From: Nocardioides sp. 503
GTDB taxonomy: Bacteria; Actinomycetota; Actinomycetes; Propionibacteriales; Nocardioidaceae
NCBI RefSeq assembly: GCF_004522095.1
Contig: NZ_SPUI01000001.1
Location: forward strand, 1 to 64,000
Length of the DNA stretch: 64,000 bases
Direction: 5' to 3'
Positions within the stretch are counted from its first letter, which is position 1. Each line of letters starts with the position of its first letter. The notes beneath the pieces were generated by a model that saw only the letters and a program-made list of their open reading frames with translations, did no database searches and was not told the origin of the DNA. This document shows, piece after piece, positions 22,450 to 31,087 of this stretch. The translations under genes and the position numbers were made by a program.

Positions 22450-22493
22450 GTGTCTCGTCCTGTCTGCCCGACTCGCGGCTGAGTTGGACGTAT

Positions 22494-22509
22494 GGCACCC
22501 GAAAGTGCC
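22494..22509. promoter_or_regulatory. candidate Lrp operator between lrp and the dehydrogenase operon
   Basis: GGCAC (22494-22498) and GTGCC (22505-22509) flank CCGAAA in the divergent region. It lies 45 nt from the lrp start and about 70 nt from the E1-alpha start, a natural place for joint control. Confidence 0.45.
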
Positions 22510-22580
22510 GTTCGGTGAGACATAGTCTTGCATCTCGCACGACAGTGGCGTCTGATCGGCCGTGACAGCAGGATCGCGTC

Positions 22581-23666
22581 ATGACACGCGATCCGGAAGC
22601 ACTGCTCCCGTCCGCCGAGCCGGTGATGCTGATCGACCCCTCGGGCGTCCCGACGGGCCTGGCCGAGGTCCCCGACGACGACACCATGCTGGCGGCGTAC
22701 GGCGCGCTGGTCGCGGCCCGTCGCCTCAACGACCAGGCCTACGCGCTGGTGCGCCAGGGCCGCCTCGCGGTCTACCCGTCCTCGCACGGCCAGGAGGCCT
22801 GCCAGGTCGCCGCGGCTCAGGTGCTCGGCGCCGACGACTGGCTCTTCCCGACCTACCGCGACACCGTCGCGGCCGTCACCAGGGGCGTCGACCCGGTCGA
22901 GGTGCTAGTGCTGCTCAAGGGCGACTGGCACTCCGGCTACGACCCCTACCGCACCAAGGTCGGCCCTCAGGCCACCCCGCTCGCCACCCAGCTGCTGCAC
23001 GCGGTGGGCGTCGGCTACGCCGCCAAGCTGCGCGGCGAGCCCACCGTCGTGATGGCGCTCTGCGGGGACGGCGCGACCAGCGAGGGCGACTTCCACGAGG
23101 CGCTCAACTTCGCGGCGGTCTTCGGCGTGCCGGTGGTGTTCTTCGTGCAGAACAACGAGTACGCGATCTCGGTGCCGCTCGCGCGCCAGTCCGTCGCACC
23201 CTCGCTGGCCCACAAGGGCGTCGGCTACGGCGTGCCGGGGGAGCGCGTCGACGGCAACGACGTCGCCGCCCTGCTCGCCGTGCTCGGCGGCGCGGTCGCC
23301 AAGGCCCGCGCAGGCGAGGGCCCGCAGCTGGTCGAGGCCCACACCTACCGGATGCAGGCGCACACCAACGCCGATGACGCGACCCGCTACCGCCAGGACG
23401 ACGAGGTCGCGGCCTGGGTCGAGCGCGACCCGCTCATGCGCGCGGAGGCCTACCTCCGCGGGCGCGGGGTGCTGGGCGACGACCAGGTGACGGCGTACGC
23501 CGCCGAGGCCGACCGCGTGGCCGCGCACGTGCGCGAGGGGCTCAACCGCGACGTCGAGCCCAACCCCGACGACCTGTTCGACTTCGTCTACGCCCGCCGT
23601 ACCCCGCAGCTCGAGGAGCAGGCCGCGCTGGTCGCCGACGAGCTGTCCCGAGAGGACGCGTCATGA
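22581..23666 (+). CDS. pdhA: 2-oxoacid dehydrogenase E1 component, alpha subunit
   Basis: A 361-residue thiamine-diphosphate enzyme subunit that decarboxylates a 2-oxo acid. The ThDP motif is ALCGDGATSEGDFHEALNFA ending in VQNNEYAIS. The substrate-side loop has SSHGQEACQVAAAQVL and THTYRMQAHT-like EAHTYRMQAHTNADDATRYR. The serine loop and length fit both pyruvate and branched-chain enzymes. The closest context match is the mycobacterial bkd/pdhABC operon, which acts on branched-chain oxo acids, so the substrate is not settled. The start at 22581 follows an AGGA-like site. The E1-beta start overlaps its stop by 4 nt. The divergent Lrp regulator supports a role in branched-chain amino acid catabolism. 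Confidence 0.9.
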   Translation: MTRDPEALLPSAEPVMLIDPSGVPTGLAEVPDDDTMLAAYGALVAARRLNDQAYALVRQGRLAVYPSSHGQEACQVAAAQVLGADDWLFPTYRDTVAAVTRGVDPVEVLVLLKGDWHSGYDPYRTKVGPQATPLATQLLHAVGVGYAAKLRGEPTVVMALCGDGATSEGDFHEALNFAAVFGVPVVFFVQNNEYAISVPLARQSVAPSLAHKGVGYGVPGERVDGNDVAALLAVLGGAVAKARAGEGPQLVEAHTYRMQAHTNADDATRYRQDDEVAAWVERDPLMRAEAYLRGRGVLGDDQVTAYAAEADRVAAHVREGLNRDVEPNPDDLFDFVYARRTPQLEEQAALVADELSREDAS

Positions 23667-24649
23667 CCCACGAGAAGCTGACGATGGCGCAGGCGCTCAA
23701 CCGGGCGCTGCGCGACGCGATGGCCGAGGACCCCACCGTCCTGATGTTCGGCGAGGACGTCGGCCCGCTGGGCGGCGTCTTCCGGATCACCGACGGGCTG
23801 ACCGCGGAGTTCGGCGAGGAGCGCTGCTTCGACACCCCGCTCGCGGAGTCCGGCATCGTCGGGCTCGCCGTCGGCATGGCGATGAACGGCATGCGCCCGG
23901 TGGTCGAGATGCAGTTCGACGCGTTCGCCTACCCGGCGTTCGAGCAGGTCGTCAGCCACGTGGCCAAGCTGCGCAACCGCACCCGCGGCGCCGTCACGGT
24001 GCCGATGGTGATCCGGGTGCCGTACGCCGGCGGGATCGGCGGCGTCGAGCACCACTGCGACTCCTCGGAGTCCTACTACGCGCACACGCCGGGCCTGCAC
24101 GTGCTGGCGCCGGCCAACGCCGCCGACGCCTACGGCCTGCTGCGCGAGGCGATCGCCTCGCCCGACCCCGTCGTCTTCCTCGAGCCCAAGAAGCTCTACT
24201 GGTCCAAGGAGGAGGTCGACCTCGCCGCGCCCGTGCCGGGCATCGGCAGGGCCGCCGTCGTCCGCGAGGGCACCGACGCCACGCTGATCGCCTACGGGCC
24301 CTCGGTGCCGACCGCGCTCGAGGCCGCGGAGGTGGCGGCCCAGGACGGCCGCAGCCTCCAGGTCGTCGACGTCCGCTCGATCGTGCCGTTCGACGACGCC
24401 ACCGTGTGCGACGCCGTGCGCTCCACCGGCCGCGCGGTCGTCGTGGCCGAGGCCGTCGGGTTCGCCAGCGTCTCCTCGGAGATCGTCGCCCGCGTCACCG
24501 AGCGCTGCTTCCACTCGCTCGCCGCACCGATCAGGCGCGTCACCGGCTTCGACATCCCCTTCCCCCCGCCCAAGCTGGAGCACTTCCAGCTGCCCGGCGT
24601 CGACCGGATCCTCGACGCCGTCGACGACCTCCAGTGGGAGGACTCGTGA
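23663..24649 (+). CDS. 2-oxoacid dehydrogenase E1 component, beta subunit
   Basis: A 328-residue transketolase-like beta subunit. It starts MTHEKLTMAQALNRALRDAM and contains LMFGEDVGPLGGVFRITDGL, DTPLAESGIVGLAVGMAMNG, PVVEMQFDAFAYPAFEQVVS and the C-terminal transketolase motif VVVAEAVGFASVSSEI. It pairs with the alpha subunit to form an a2b2 E1. The ATG overlaps the stop of the alpha gene and its own stop overlaps the E2 start, so all three are translationally coupled. The subunit does not itself reveal whether pyruvate or branched-chain oxo acids are used. Confidence 0.92.
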   Translation: MTHEKLTMAQALNRALRDAMAEDPTVLMFGEDVGPLGGVFRITDGLTAEFGEERCFDTPLAESGIVGLAVGMAMNGMRPVVEMQFDAFAYPAFEQVVSHVAKLRNRTRGAVTVPMVIRVPYAGGIGGVEHHCDSSESYYAHTPGLHVLAPANAADAYGLLREAIASPDPVVFLEPKKLYWSKEEVDLAAPVPGIGRAAVVREGTDATLIAYGPSVPTALEAAEVAAQDGRSLQVVDVRSIVPFDDATVCDAVRSTGRAVVVAEAVGFASVSSEIVARVTERCFHSLAAPIRRVTGFDIPFPPPKLEHFQLPGVDRILDAVDDLQWEDS

Positions 24650-25947
24650 CCACCGCGACCGAGACCGGCCAGGTCTTCCTCCTGCCCGACCTCGGCGAGG
24701 GCCTCACCGAGGCGGAGGTCGTGCGCTGGCTCGTGGCCGTCGGCGACGACGTGACCGTCGATCAGCCGATCGCCGAGGTGGAGACCGCGAAGTCGCTGGT
24801 CGAGGTGCCCTCGCCGTACGCCGGACGCGTGGCGGTCCTGCACGGCGCCGAGGGCGAGACCCTCGACGTCGGCACGCCGCTCATCACCGTGGAGGTCGCG
24901 ACCGGGCCCACGGACGAGGCGGAGCTCTACCGCGAGGAGGAGAAGGCCGGCTCGGGCAACGTGCTCATCGGCTACGGCACGCCGGAGGCCGGCGGCTCGC
25001 GCCGGCGCCGCCGTCCGCGCGCGGTGACGGCTCCTGCTGCCGCCGCGCCGGTGGCCTCGCCGCCGCCCAGCGGCCGCCGTCGCCCGCCGCGCGTGGTCTC
25101 CCCGCTCGTGCGCCGGATCGCCGCAGAGGCGGGGGTCGACCTGCACGCGCTGACGCCGACCGGCTACGGCGGGATCATCGTGCGCGCCGACGTCGAGCGC
25201 GCGATCGCCGCGCCCCTCCCCGCCGACGCGCCCGAAACTCTCGGGCGGGTCAGCGGGGGCGGCGAGCGGATCCCGCTCAACGGCTTCCGCAAGGCCGTGT
25301 CGGCGGCGCTGTCGCGCAGCCGCTCGGAGATCCCCGAGGCCACCGTCTGGGTCGACGTCGACGCGACACCCCTGTGGGAGCTGCGGGAAGGCAGCCGCAC
25401 GGCTACCGACCCGGGGCCGGGGATCCTGGCCTACCTGGCGCGATTCGTGGTGGCCGCGCTGAAGGAGTACCCCGTCCTCAACTCCCGTCTCGACGTGGAG
25501 CGCGAGGAGATCGTGCTCAGCGACACCGTCGGCCTCGGCATCGCGGTGCAGTCGGAGCGGGGACTGGTGGTGCCGGCCGTGCTCGGCGCGGAGTCGATGA
25601 CCACCTCCGGTCTCGACGCCGCGATCCGCGACCTCACGGCGCGGGCTCGCGAGGGTCGGGCCACGGCCGAGGAGATGGCCGGCGGGACGTTCACGCTCAA
25701 CAACTACGGCGGATTCAACGTCGACGGCAGCGCCGCAATCATCAACCACCCCCAGGTCGCGATCCTCGGCCTCGGGCGGATCATCGACCGTCCGTGGGTG
25801 GTCGACGGCGAGATCGTGGTCCGCAAGATCACCCAGATGTCCTTCGTCTTCGACCACCGCGTGTGCGACGGCGGTACGGCGGCCGGCTTCATGCGCAGCG
25901 TCGCCGACGCGATCGAGGATCCCGCCAGCGCGATCGCGAGGCTGTGA
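24646..25947 (+). CDS. 2-oxoacid dehydrogenase E2 component, dihydrolipoamide acyltransferase
   Basis: A 433-residue E2. Residues 10-85 are the lipoyl domain, with the lipoylated Lys49 in VETAKSLVEVPSPY. After a linker with Arg- and Pro-rich parts (about 110-145) comes the E1/E3-binding domain, about residues 148-185 (SPLVRRIAAEAGVDLHALTP, GYGGIIVRADVERAI). The catalytic domain spans about 205-433; the active-site motif is FDHRVCDGG near residue 403, with GTFTLNNYGGFNVDGSAAII before it. The GTG at 24646 overlaps the E1-beta stop; the frame's longer upstream extension runs inside that gene. No E3 gene follows, so a lipoamide dehydrogenase elsewhere must serve the complex. Confidence 0.92.
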   Translation: MTTATETGQVFLLPDLGEGLTEAEVVRWLVAVGDDVTVDQPIAEVETAKSLVEVPSPYAGRVAVLHGAEGETLDVGTPLITVEVATGPTDEAELYREEEKAGSGNVLIGYGTPEAGGSRRRRRPRAVTAPAAAAPVASPPPSGRRRPPRVVSPLVRRIAAEAGVDLHALTPTGYGGIIVRADVERAIAAPLPADAPETLGRVSGGGERIPLNGFRKAVSAALSRSRSEIPEATVWVDVDATPLWELREGSRTATDPGPGILAYLARFVVAALKEYPVLNSRLDVEREEIVLSDTVGLGIAVQSERGLVVPAVLGAESMTTSGLDAAIRDLTARAREGRATAEEMAGGTFTLNNYGGFNVDGSAAIINHPQVAILGLGRIIDRPWVVDGEIVVRKITQMSFVFDHRVCDGGTAAGFMRSVADAIEDPASAIARL

Positions 25948-25955
25948 GCGTCTTC

Positions 25956-26048
25956 GGTGGTTGAGGAAGGCGCGCAGCGCTTGTCTCGAAACCCCTGTCC
26001 TGGGGGTCGTGGTTTCGAGATGGTCGCTGCGCGACCTCCTCAACCACC
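25956..26048. repeat. palindromic REP-like intergenic element (two inverted halves)
   Basis: Left half 25959-25993 starts GGTTGAGG and ends CTCGAAACC. Right half 26011-26045 starts GGTTTCGAG and ends CTCAACC. They are inverted copies of each other flanking a 17-nt spacer, and each half has its own inner stem (CGCGCAGCG-type). The same motif recurs at 27.4, 50.7, 50.8, 50.9 and 57.6 kb. Between the E2 gene and paaK it may also act as a terminator. Confidence 0.75.
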
Positions 26049-26080
26049 GGACACCACCCAGATGTGTTGAACTGAGAGGC

Positions 26081-27376
26081 ATGGCCGGGATGCACGAGCT
26101 GGAGCCGATCGAGACCGCATCGGTGGACGAGCTGCGGGCGCTGCAGCTCGCGCGACTGCAGGACACGCTGCGCCGTGCGTACGAGCACGTGCCGCACTAC
26201 CGGCGGGCCTGGGAGGCGGCCGGGGTGCACCCCGACGACGTCCGGGAGCTGGCCGACCTGGCGCGGCTGCCGTTCACGACCAAGGCCGACCTGCGCGACA
26301 ACTACCCCTTCGGCATGTTCGCGGTGCCGCGCACGGAGGTCGTGCGCGTGCACGCCTCGTCCGGCACGACAGGCAAGCCGACCGTCGTCGGCTACACCGC
26401 CGAGGACGTCGACATGTGGGCCGCGGTCATGGCGCGCAGCATCCGCGCCGGCGGCGGGCGCCCGGGCGACGTCCTGCACAACGCTTATGGCTACGGGCTG
26501 TTCACCGGCGGACTCGGCGCGCACTACGGCGCCGAGAAGCTCGGCTGCACCGTCGTGCCCGTCTCCGGCGGCATGACCGAGCGCCAGGTCCAGCTGATCC
26601 TCGACTTCGAGCCGCGCGTGATCATGGTGACGCCGTCGTACATGCTGGCGATCGTCGACGAGATGCGCCGCCAGGGCGTCGACCCGCGCTCGACCTCGCT
26701 GGAGGTCGGGATCTTCGGTGCCGAGCCCTGGACCAACGAGATGCGGCTCGAGGTGGAGAGCATCCTCGGCATCGACGCGGTCGACATCTACGGGCTCTCG
26801 GAGGTGATCGGTCCCGGGGTCGCGTCCGAGGTCGTCGAGACGAAGGACGGCCTGCACGTCTGGGAGGACCACTTCTACCCCGAGGTCATCGACCCGGTGA
26901 CCGGCGCGGTCCTGCCCGACGGGGAGAGGGGCGAGCTGGTCTTCACCTCGCTCACCAAGCAGGCGATGCCGGTGATCCGCTACCGCACCCGCGACCTCAC
27001 CCGGCTGCTGCCCGGCACCGCGCGCACGATGCGGCGGATGGAGAAGATCACCGGACGCACCGACGACATGATCATCCTGCGCGGCGTGAACCTGTTCCCG
27101 ACGCAGGTGGAGGAGCTGCTGCTCGGTACGCCGGAGCTCTCACCACACTTCCAGTGCGTGCTCTCTCGCAGCGGGACGCTCGACGAGATGACGGTGCTCG
27201 TCGAGCACCGCGAGGGCGTCGCGACCCCCGCCGCGGAGGAGGCCGGGCGTCGCCTGCGGCAGCTGGTGAAGAGCACGATCGGCGTCAGCATCGCCGTCGA
27301 GGTGCGCGAGCCCGGCGGGATCGAACGGTCCGTGGGCAAGATGCGCCGGATCGTCGACCAGCGCCCGAAGCGCTAG
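26081..27376 (+). CDS. paaK: phenylacetate-CoA ligase
   Basis: A 431-residue AMP-forming ligase that activates phenylacetate with ATP and CoA, the first step of the aerobic phenylacetate pathway. Motifs: ATP-binding HASSGTTGKPTVVGYT (about residue 88), GAEPWTNEMRLEVES, IYGLSEVIGPGVASE with the acyl-binding Tyr, YRTRDLTRLLPGT, and MIILRGVNLFPTQVEE of the mobile C-terminal domain. Length and motifs match PaaK. The ATG at 26081 is used, with GAGAGG upstream; an ATG at 26090 is an alternative. It lies next to paaZ and paaABCDE but in its own unit between two REP-like elements. A paralogue is at 47524-48843. Confidence 0.94.
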   Translation: MAGMHELEPIETASVDELRALQLARLQDTLRRAYEHVPHYRRAWEAAGVHPDDVRELADLARLPFTTKADLRDNYPFGMFAVPRTEVVRVHASSGTTGKPTVVGYTAEDVDMWAAVMARSIRAGGGRPGDVLHNAYGYGLFTGGLGAHYGAEKLGCTVVPVSGGMTERQVQLILDFEPRVIMVTPSYMLAIVDEMRRQGVDPRSTSLEVGIFGAEPWTNEMRLEVESILGIDAVDIYGLSEVIGPGVASEVVETKDGLHVWEDHFYPEVIDPVTGAVLPDGERGELVFTSLTKQAMPVIRYRTRDLTRLLPGTARTMRRMEKITGRTDDMIILRGVNLFPTQVEELLLGTPELSPHFQCVLSRSGTLDEMTVLVEHREGVATPAAEEAGRRLRQLVKSTIGVSIAVEVREPGGIERSVGKMRRIVDQRPKR

Positions 27377-27388
27377 CTCCGGGAGGGT

Positions 27389-27421
27389 GGTTTCGAGACA
27401 GGACTTCGTCCTTCCTCAACC
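27389..27421. repeat. single half of the REP-like element
   Basis: It starts GGTTTCGAGACA and ends CTCAACC, with inner stem AGGAC-TTC-GTCCT. It lies between the convergent paaK and EthD-protein genes; the stop codon of the EthD gene (27416-27418) is within it. It may act as a bidirectional terminator. Confidence 0.6.
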
Positions 27422-27724
27422 CCCGGCTTGCTGGATCTCCTCGACCTCGCCGGTGAACATCACCTTGCGCGCGACGTCGTAGGTCTCCGCGTCGGCGGCC
27501 GCCGCGTCGTTCTGCGGGGAGGACAGGCCCGCCTTCATCGCGTCCCTGTCGGCGAACCACAGCTCCGCGACGAGGTACGGCGCACCGTCACCGCGCGGGG
27601 TGGTCAGGGTGAAGCGCTCGAGGCCGGGGATGGCCTGCACGAGCGGGACGTGCCGCTCGCGGTAGGCGGCCAGGAACGCGTCGCCGTCGGCCGGGTCGAA
27701 GTACTGCACGGTCAGTCGGTGCAT
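27416..27724 (-). CDS. EthD-family small protein
   Basis: A 102-residue alpha/beta ferredoxin-like-fold protein. It begins MHRLTVQYFDPADGDAFLAA and continues YRERHVPLVQAIPGLERFTL, the EthD signature (a His in xxHxPLv and the IPGL turn). PYLVAELWFADRDAMKAG follows. EthD relatives are required for ether degradation or act as small oxygenases or chaperone-like helpers; the role here is unknown. Its start overlaps the paaZ stop by one base (TGATG), so it is co-translated with paaZ and probably belongs to phenylacetate catabolism. The stop codon is inside a REP-like element, suggesting the element was inserted at, or has co-evolved with, the gene end. Confidence 0.82.
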   Translation of the reverse strand: MHRLTVQYFDPADGDAFLAAYRERHVPLVQAIPGLERFTLTTPRGDGAPYLVAELWFADRDAMKAGLSSPQNDAAAADAETYDVARKVMFTGEVEEIQQAGG

Positions 27725-29772
27725 CAGCGGTCCCACTCCTTCGCGACGAGCGTGAGCACGTCGTAGGTGGCGACAGGGTCGCCGTCGGCGTTGGTGACCA
27801 CAGCATCCCAGCGCACCTCGCCGTAGTCGGCACCGGACCGCGGGGTGATCTGCTTGACCGTCAGCGTGACCGCGATCGAGTCGCCGGCCTTGACGGGAGT
27901 CAGGAACCGCAGGTGGTCGACGCCGAAGTTGGCCAGGACCGGGCCCGGGTCGGGGTCGACGAACAGGCCCGCGGCGAGCGAGACCACGAGGTAGCCGTGG
28001 GCGACGATGCCGCCGAAGAGCGGGTTGTCCTTGGCGGCGGCCTCGTCGGTGTGGGCGTAGAACGTGTCGCCGGTGAAGTCGGCGAAGTGCTCGATGTCCT
28101 CGAGCGTCACCGTGCGTGCCTCCGAGGCGATGGTGTCGCCGATCGCCAACGTGGCCAGGCTCTTGCGGAACGGGTGCACGTCGCTCGCGGTGCGCGCCGA
28201 GCCCGTCGTCCAGCGGCCGGTGATCGCGGTCATCATGTCGGGGGAGGCCTGCACGGCGGTGCGCTGCATGTGGTGCAGGACGGCGCGGACGCCACCGAGC
28301 TCCTCGCCACCGCCGGCGCGACCGGGGCCGCCGTGCACGAGCACGGGCAGCGGCGAGCCGTGGCCCGTGGACTCGCCGGCGTCGTCGCGGTCGAGGACCA
28401 GGACCCGGCCGTGCCACGGCGCGACGCCGAGCACGACGGTGCGGGCGACGGCGGGGTCGTGGGTGACGAGCGAGCCGACCAGGGAGCCCTTGCCGCGCGC
28501 GGCGAGCTCGACGGCCTCCTCGACGGAGTCGTAGGTGAGCACGGTGCTGACCGGGCCGAACGGCTCGACGTCGTGGGCCTCGACCGCGCCCTTCTGGGCG
28601 CGCAGCAGGACCGGCGACATGAACGCGCCGCGCTCGGCGTCGGCGTCGACGACCTCGACGTGGTCGGGGTCGCCGAAGACGACCTCGGCGGAGGAGCGCA
28701 GCTGCTGCACGGCCTTGCGTACGTCGTCGCGCTGGCCGAGCGAGGCCAGCGCGCCCATGCGGACGTCGTCGTGGGCGGGGTTGCCGACGGTGACCTTGGC
28801 CAGCCGCGCAGAGATCGCGTCGACGACCGCGTCCGCGATCGCCTCGGGCACGATCGCGCGCCGGATCGCGGTGCACTTCTGCCCGGCCTTGACCGTCATC
28901 TCCGCGACGACGCCCTTCACGAACAGCTCGAACTCCGGGTCGTCGACCGAGACGTCCGGGCCCAGGATCGAGCAGTTGAGCGAGTCGGCCTCGACGCCGA
29001 GCTGGACGCCGCCGTGGAGCACGTTGGTGTGGTTGCGCAGCATGCCGGCGGTGTGGGCCGAGCCGGTGAACGCGACCGAGTCCTGCACGGTCAGCTCGTC
29101 GAGCAGGCCCGAGGCGCTGCCGCAGAGCAGCTGGAGCGTGCCCTCCGGCAGGATGCCCGACTCGACGATCCGGCGTACGGCGAGCTCGGTGAGGTAGGCG
29201 GTCTGGCTGCCGGGCTTGACGATCGTCGGCAGGCCCGCGAGGAATGCGGGCGCGAGCTTCTCGAGCATGCCCCAGACGGGGAAGTTGAAGGCGTTGATCT
29301 GCACCGCGACCCCGGGCCGCGAGGTGTAGAGGTGCTGGCCGACGAAGGTGCCGGCCTTGCCGAGACGCTCGAGGCCGCCGTCGAGCGCGACGATGTCGTG
29401 GGGGAGCTCGCGCGTGCCCTTGCTGGCGAAGCTGAAGAGCGTGCCGATGCCGCCGTCGATGTCGACCGCCGAGTCGCGGCGGGTGGCGCCGGTGCGGAAG
29501 GAGAGGTTGTAGAGCTCGTCCTTGCCGGCCATCAGGTGCTTGGCCAGCTGCTTGAGCAGGGCGGCCCGCTCGTGGAAGGTCAGCGCGCGCAGGGCGGGTC
29601 CGCCGACGGTGCGGGCGTGGGCGGTCATCTCGCCCAGGTCGAGCCCGGTCGCGGAGATCCGCGCGACCTCATCGCCGGTGGCGGCGTCGAGCAGGGCGTT
29701 GCCCTCGTCGCTCGCGCGGTGCCAGCGGCCGGCGGCGTAGCTCTCCAGAAGTCTCGACACGGGGGTCTCCAT
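27724..29772 (-). CDS. paaZ: oxepin-CoA hydrolase / 3-oxo-5,6-dehydrosuberyl-CoA semialdehyde dehydrogenase
   Basis: A 682-residue fusion enzyme that opens the oxepin-CoA ring and oxidises the resulting semialdehyde. The N-terminal aldehyde dehydrogenase domain (about 1-520) has INAFNFPVWGMLEKLAPAFL, FTGSAHTAGML, the general base Glu in LGVEADSLNCSI (about 261) and the catalytic Cys in VKAGQKCTAIRRAI (about 300). The C-terminal MaoC hydratase domain (about 545-682) has ADFTGDTFYAHTDE with the catalytic Asp and His, and GGIVAHGYLVVSLAAG. Both active sites are intact. It is divergent from paaA with a TetR-type palindrome between. The EthD gene follows with a one-base overlap. Confidence 0.95.
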   Translation of the reverse strand: METPVSRLLESYAAGRWHRASDEGNALLDAATGDEVARISATGLDLGEMTAHARTVGGPALRALTFHERAALLKQLAKHLMAGKDELYNLSFRTGATRRDSAVDIDGGIGTLFSFASKGTRELPHDIVALDGGLERLGKAGTFVGQHLYTSRPGVAVQINAFNFPVWGMLEKLAPAFLAGLPTIVKPGSQTAYLTELAVRRIVESGILPEGTLQLLCGSASGLLDELTVQDSVAFTGSAHTAGMLRNHTNVLHGGVQLGVEADSLNCSILGPDVSVDDPEFELFVKGVVAEMTVKAGQKCTAIRRAIVPEAIADAVVDAISARLAKVTVGNPAHDDVRMGALASLGQRDDVRKAVQQLRSSAEVVFGDPDHVEVVDADAERGAFMSPVLLRAQKGAVEAHDVEPFGPVSTVLTYDSVEEAVELAARGKGSLVGSLVTHDPAVARTVVLGVAPWHGRVLVLDRDDAGESTGHGSPLPVLVHGGPGRAGGGEELGGVRAVLHHMQRTAVQASPDMMTAITGRWTTGSARTASDVHPFRKSLATLAIGDTIASEARTVTLEDIEHFADFTGDTFYAHTDEAAAKDNPLFGGIVAHGYLVVSLAAGLFVDPDPGPVLANFGVDHLRFLTPVKAGDSIAVTLTVKQITPRSGADYGEVRWDAVVTNADGDPVATYDVLTLVAKEWDR

Positions 29773-29806
29773 CTCGTTGCGCGGGGTCGGATCGTGTGTC
29801 AGAGTA

Positions 29807-29828
29807 TTACAGACCGATCGGTCAGTAA
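29807..29828. promoter_or_regulatory. TetR-type palindromic operator between paaZ and paaA
   Basis: A 22-bp palindrome with a perfect core GACCGATCGGTC (29812-29823) flanked by TTAC and GTAA arms; only one base pair breaks the symmetry. TetR-family PaaR repressors of actinobacteria bind ACCGACCGGT-like palindromes, so this is a likely paa operator controlling both divergent units. The TetR gene at 49980-50606 is one possible partner. Confidence 0.7.
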
Positions 29829-29846
29829 ATAGGTGAGGAGGCGTCC

Positions 29847-30782
29847 ATGACGCTCACGGACCACGAGCTCGAGCAGGCCTTCGAGACGACCATCGCCCAC
29901 AACGACCGCATCGAGCCGCGCGACTGGATGCCCGAGGGCTACCGCAAGACCCTCGTGCGGCAGGTCGCCCAGCACGCCCACTCCGAGATCATCGGGATGC
30001 AGCCCGAGGGGGCGTGGATCACGCGCGCGCCGTCGCTGCGCCGCAAGGCGATCCTGCTGGCCAAGGTGCAGGACGAGGCCGGCCACGGGCTCTACCTCTA
30101 CTCCGCGTGCGAGACGCTCGGCGTCTCCCGGGGCGAGCTGACCGACATGCTCATCCAGGGTCGCCAGAAGTACTCGTCGATCTTCAACTACCCGACGCTG
30201 AGCTACGCCGACGTCGGCACGATCGGCTGGCTCGTCGACGGCGCCGCGATCTGCAACCAGGTGCCGCTGTGCCGCACGTCATTCGGGCCCTACGGCCGCG
30301 CGATGATCCGCATCTGCAAGGAGGAGTCCTTCCACCAGCGGCAGGGCTACGAGCTGCTGATGACGATGATGCGCGGCACCGACGAGCAGCGCGCGATGGT
30401 CCAGGAGTCGGTCGACCGCTTCTGGTGGCCGGCGCTGATGATGTTCGGCCCGCCCGACGCCGAGTCGCCCAACTCCGCGCAGTCGATGGCCTGGGGCATC
30501 AAGCGCAACACCAACGACGAGCTGCGCCAGCGCTTCGTCGACATGAGCATGCCGCAGGCCGAGGCGCTCGGCGTCACGTTCCCCGACCCCGACCTGCGGT
30601 GGAACGAGGAGCGCGGACACTACGACTTCGGCACGCCCGACTGGGACGAGTTCATGCAGGTGGTCAAGGGCGACGGGCCCTGCAACCGCCAGCGCATCGC
30701 GCACCGCAAGCGGGCCCACGAGGACGGCGCGTGGGTGCGGGAGGCCGCCACGGCCTTCGCCGCGAAGGAGCTGTCCGCATGA
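29847..30782 (+). CDS. paaA: 1,2-phenylacetyl-CoA epoxidase, catalytic subunit A
   Basis: The 311-residue catalytic subunit of the multicomponent epoxidase that converts phenylacetyl-CoA to ring-1,2-epoxide. It is a ferritin-like diiron protein; the iron ligand helices include [18 protein letters not shown] (E..H) and [19 protein letters not shown] (E..H). The upstream part has [20 protein letters not shown] and [25 protein letters not shown] at 29837-29841 precedes the ATG by 5 nt. First gene of the paaABCDE operon, with paaB overlapping its stop. Confidence 0.96.
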   Translation: MTLTDHELEQAFETTIAHNDRIEPRDWMPEGYRKTLVRQVAQHAHSEIIGMQPEGAWITRAPSLRRKAILLAKVQDEAGHGLYLYSACETLGVSRGELTDMLIQGRQKYSSIFNYPTLSYADVGTIGWLVDGAAICNQVPLCRTSFGPYGRAMIRICKEESFHQRQGYELLMTMMRGTDEQRAMVQESVDRFWWPALMMFGPPDAESPNSAQSMAWGIKRNTNDELRQRFVDMSMPQAEALGVTFPDPDLRWNEERGHYDFGTPDWDEFMQVVKGDGPCNRQRIAHRKRAHEDGAWVREAATAFAAKELSA

Positions 30783-31075
30783 GCGAGGAGCCCCAGGCCG
30801 AGTGGCCGCTCTACGAGGTGTTCGTGCGCGGCAAGCGCGGCCTCAACCACGTGCACGTCGGCTCGCTGCACGCAGCCGACGACGAGATGGCCGTGCGCCA
30901 CGCCCGTGACGTCTACACGCGGCGCAACGAGGGCGTGAGCATCTGGGTGGTGCGCGCCGAGGCGATCACCGCCTCCAGCCCCGACGAGAAGGACCCGTTC
31001 TTCGCGCCCAGCGGCGACAAGGTCTACCGCCACCCGACCTTCTACGCCATCCCCGACGACGTCCCCCACATGTAG
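30779..31075 (+). CDS. paaB: 1,2-phenylacetyl-CoA epoxidase subunit B
   Basis: A 98-residue small subunit of the phenylacetyl-CoA epoxidase. [20 protein letters not shown] at residues 9-28 and [17 protein letters not shown] are the family hallmarks. The C-terminus ends with [17 protein letters not shown]. PaaB bridges the PaaAC core in larger assemblies and is needed for activity. ATG 30779 overlaps the paaA stop by 4 nt. Confidence 0.95.
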   Translation: MSEEPQAEWPLYEVFVRGKRGLNHVHVGSLHAADDEMAVRHARDVYTRRNEGVSIWVVRAEAITASSPDEKDPFFAPSGDKVYRHPTFYAIPDDVPHM

Positions 31076-31087
31076 GAACGGACTGAC

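Noticed and set aside
20993-22729. 578-codon frame joining the hydrolase with the region of the lrp gene
   Set aside because: The hydrolase domain starts at 21949, and the upstream part is antisense-like composition over the lrp gene in another frame.
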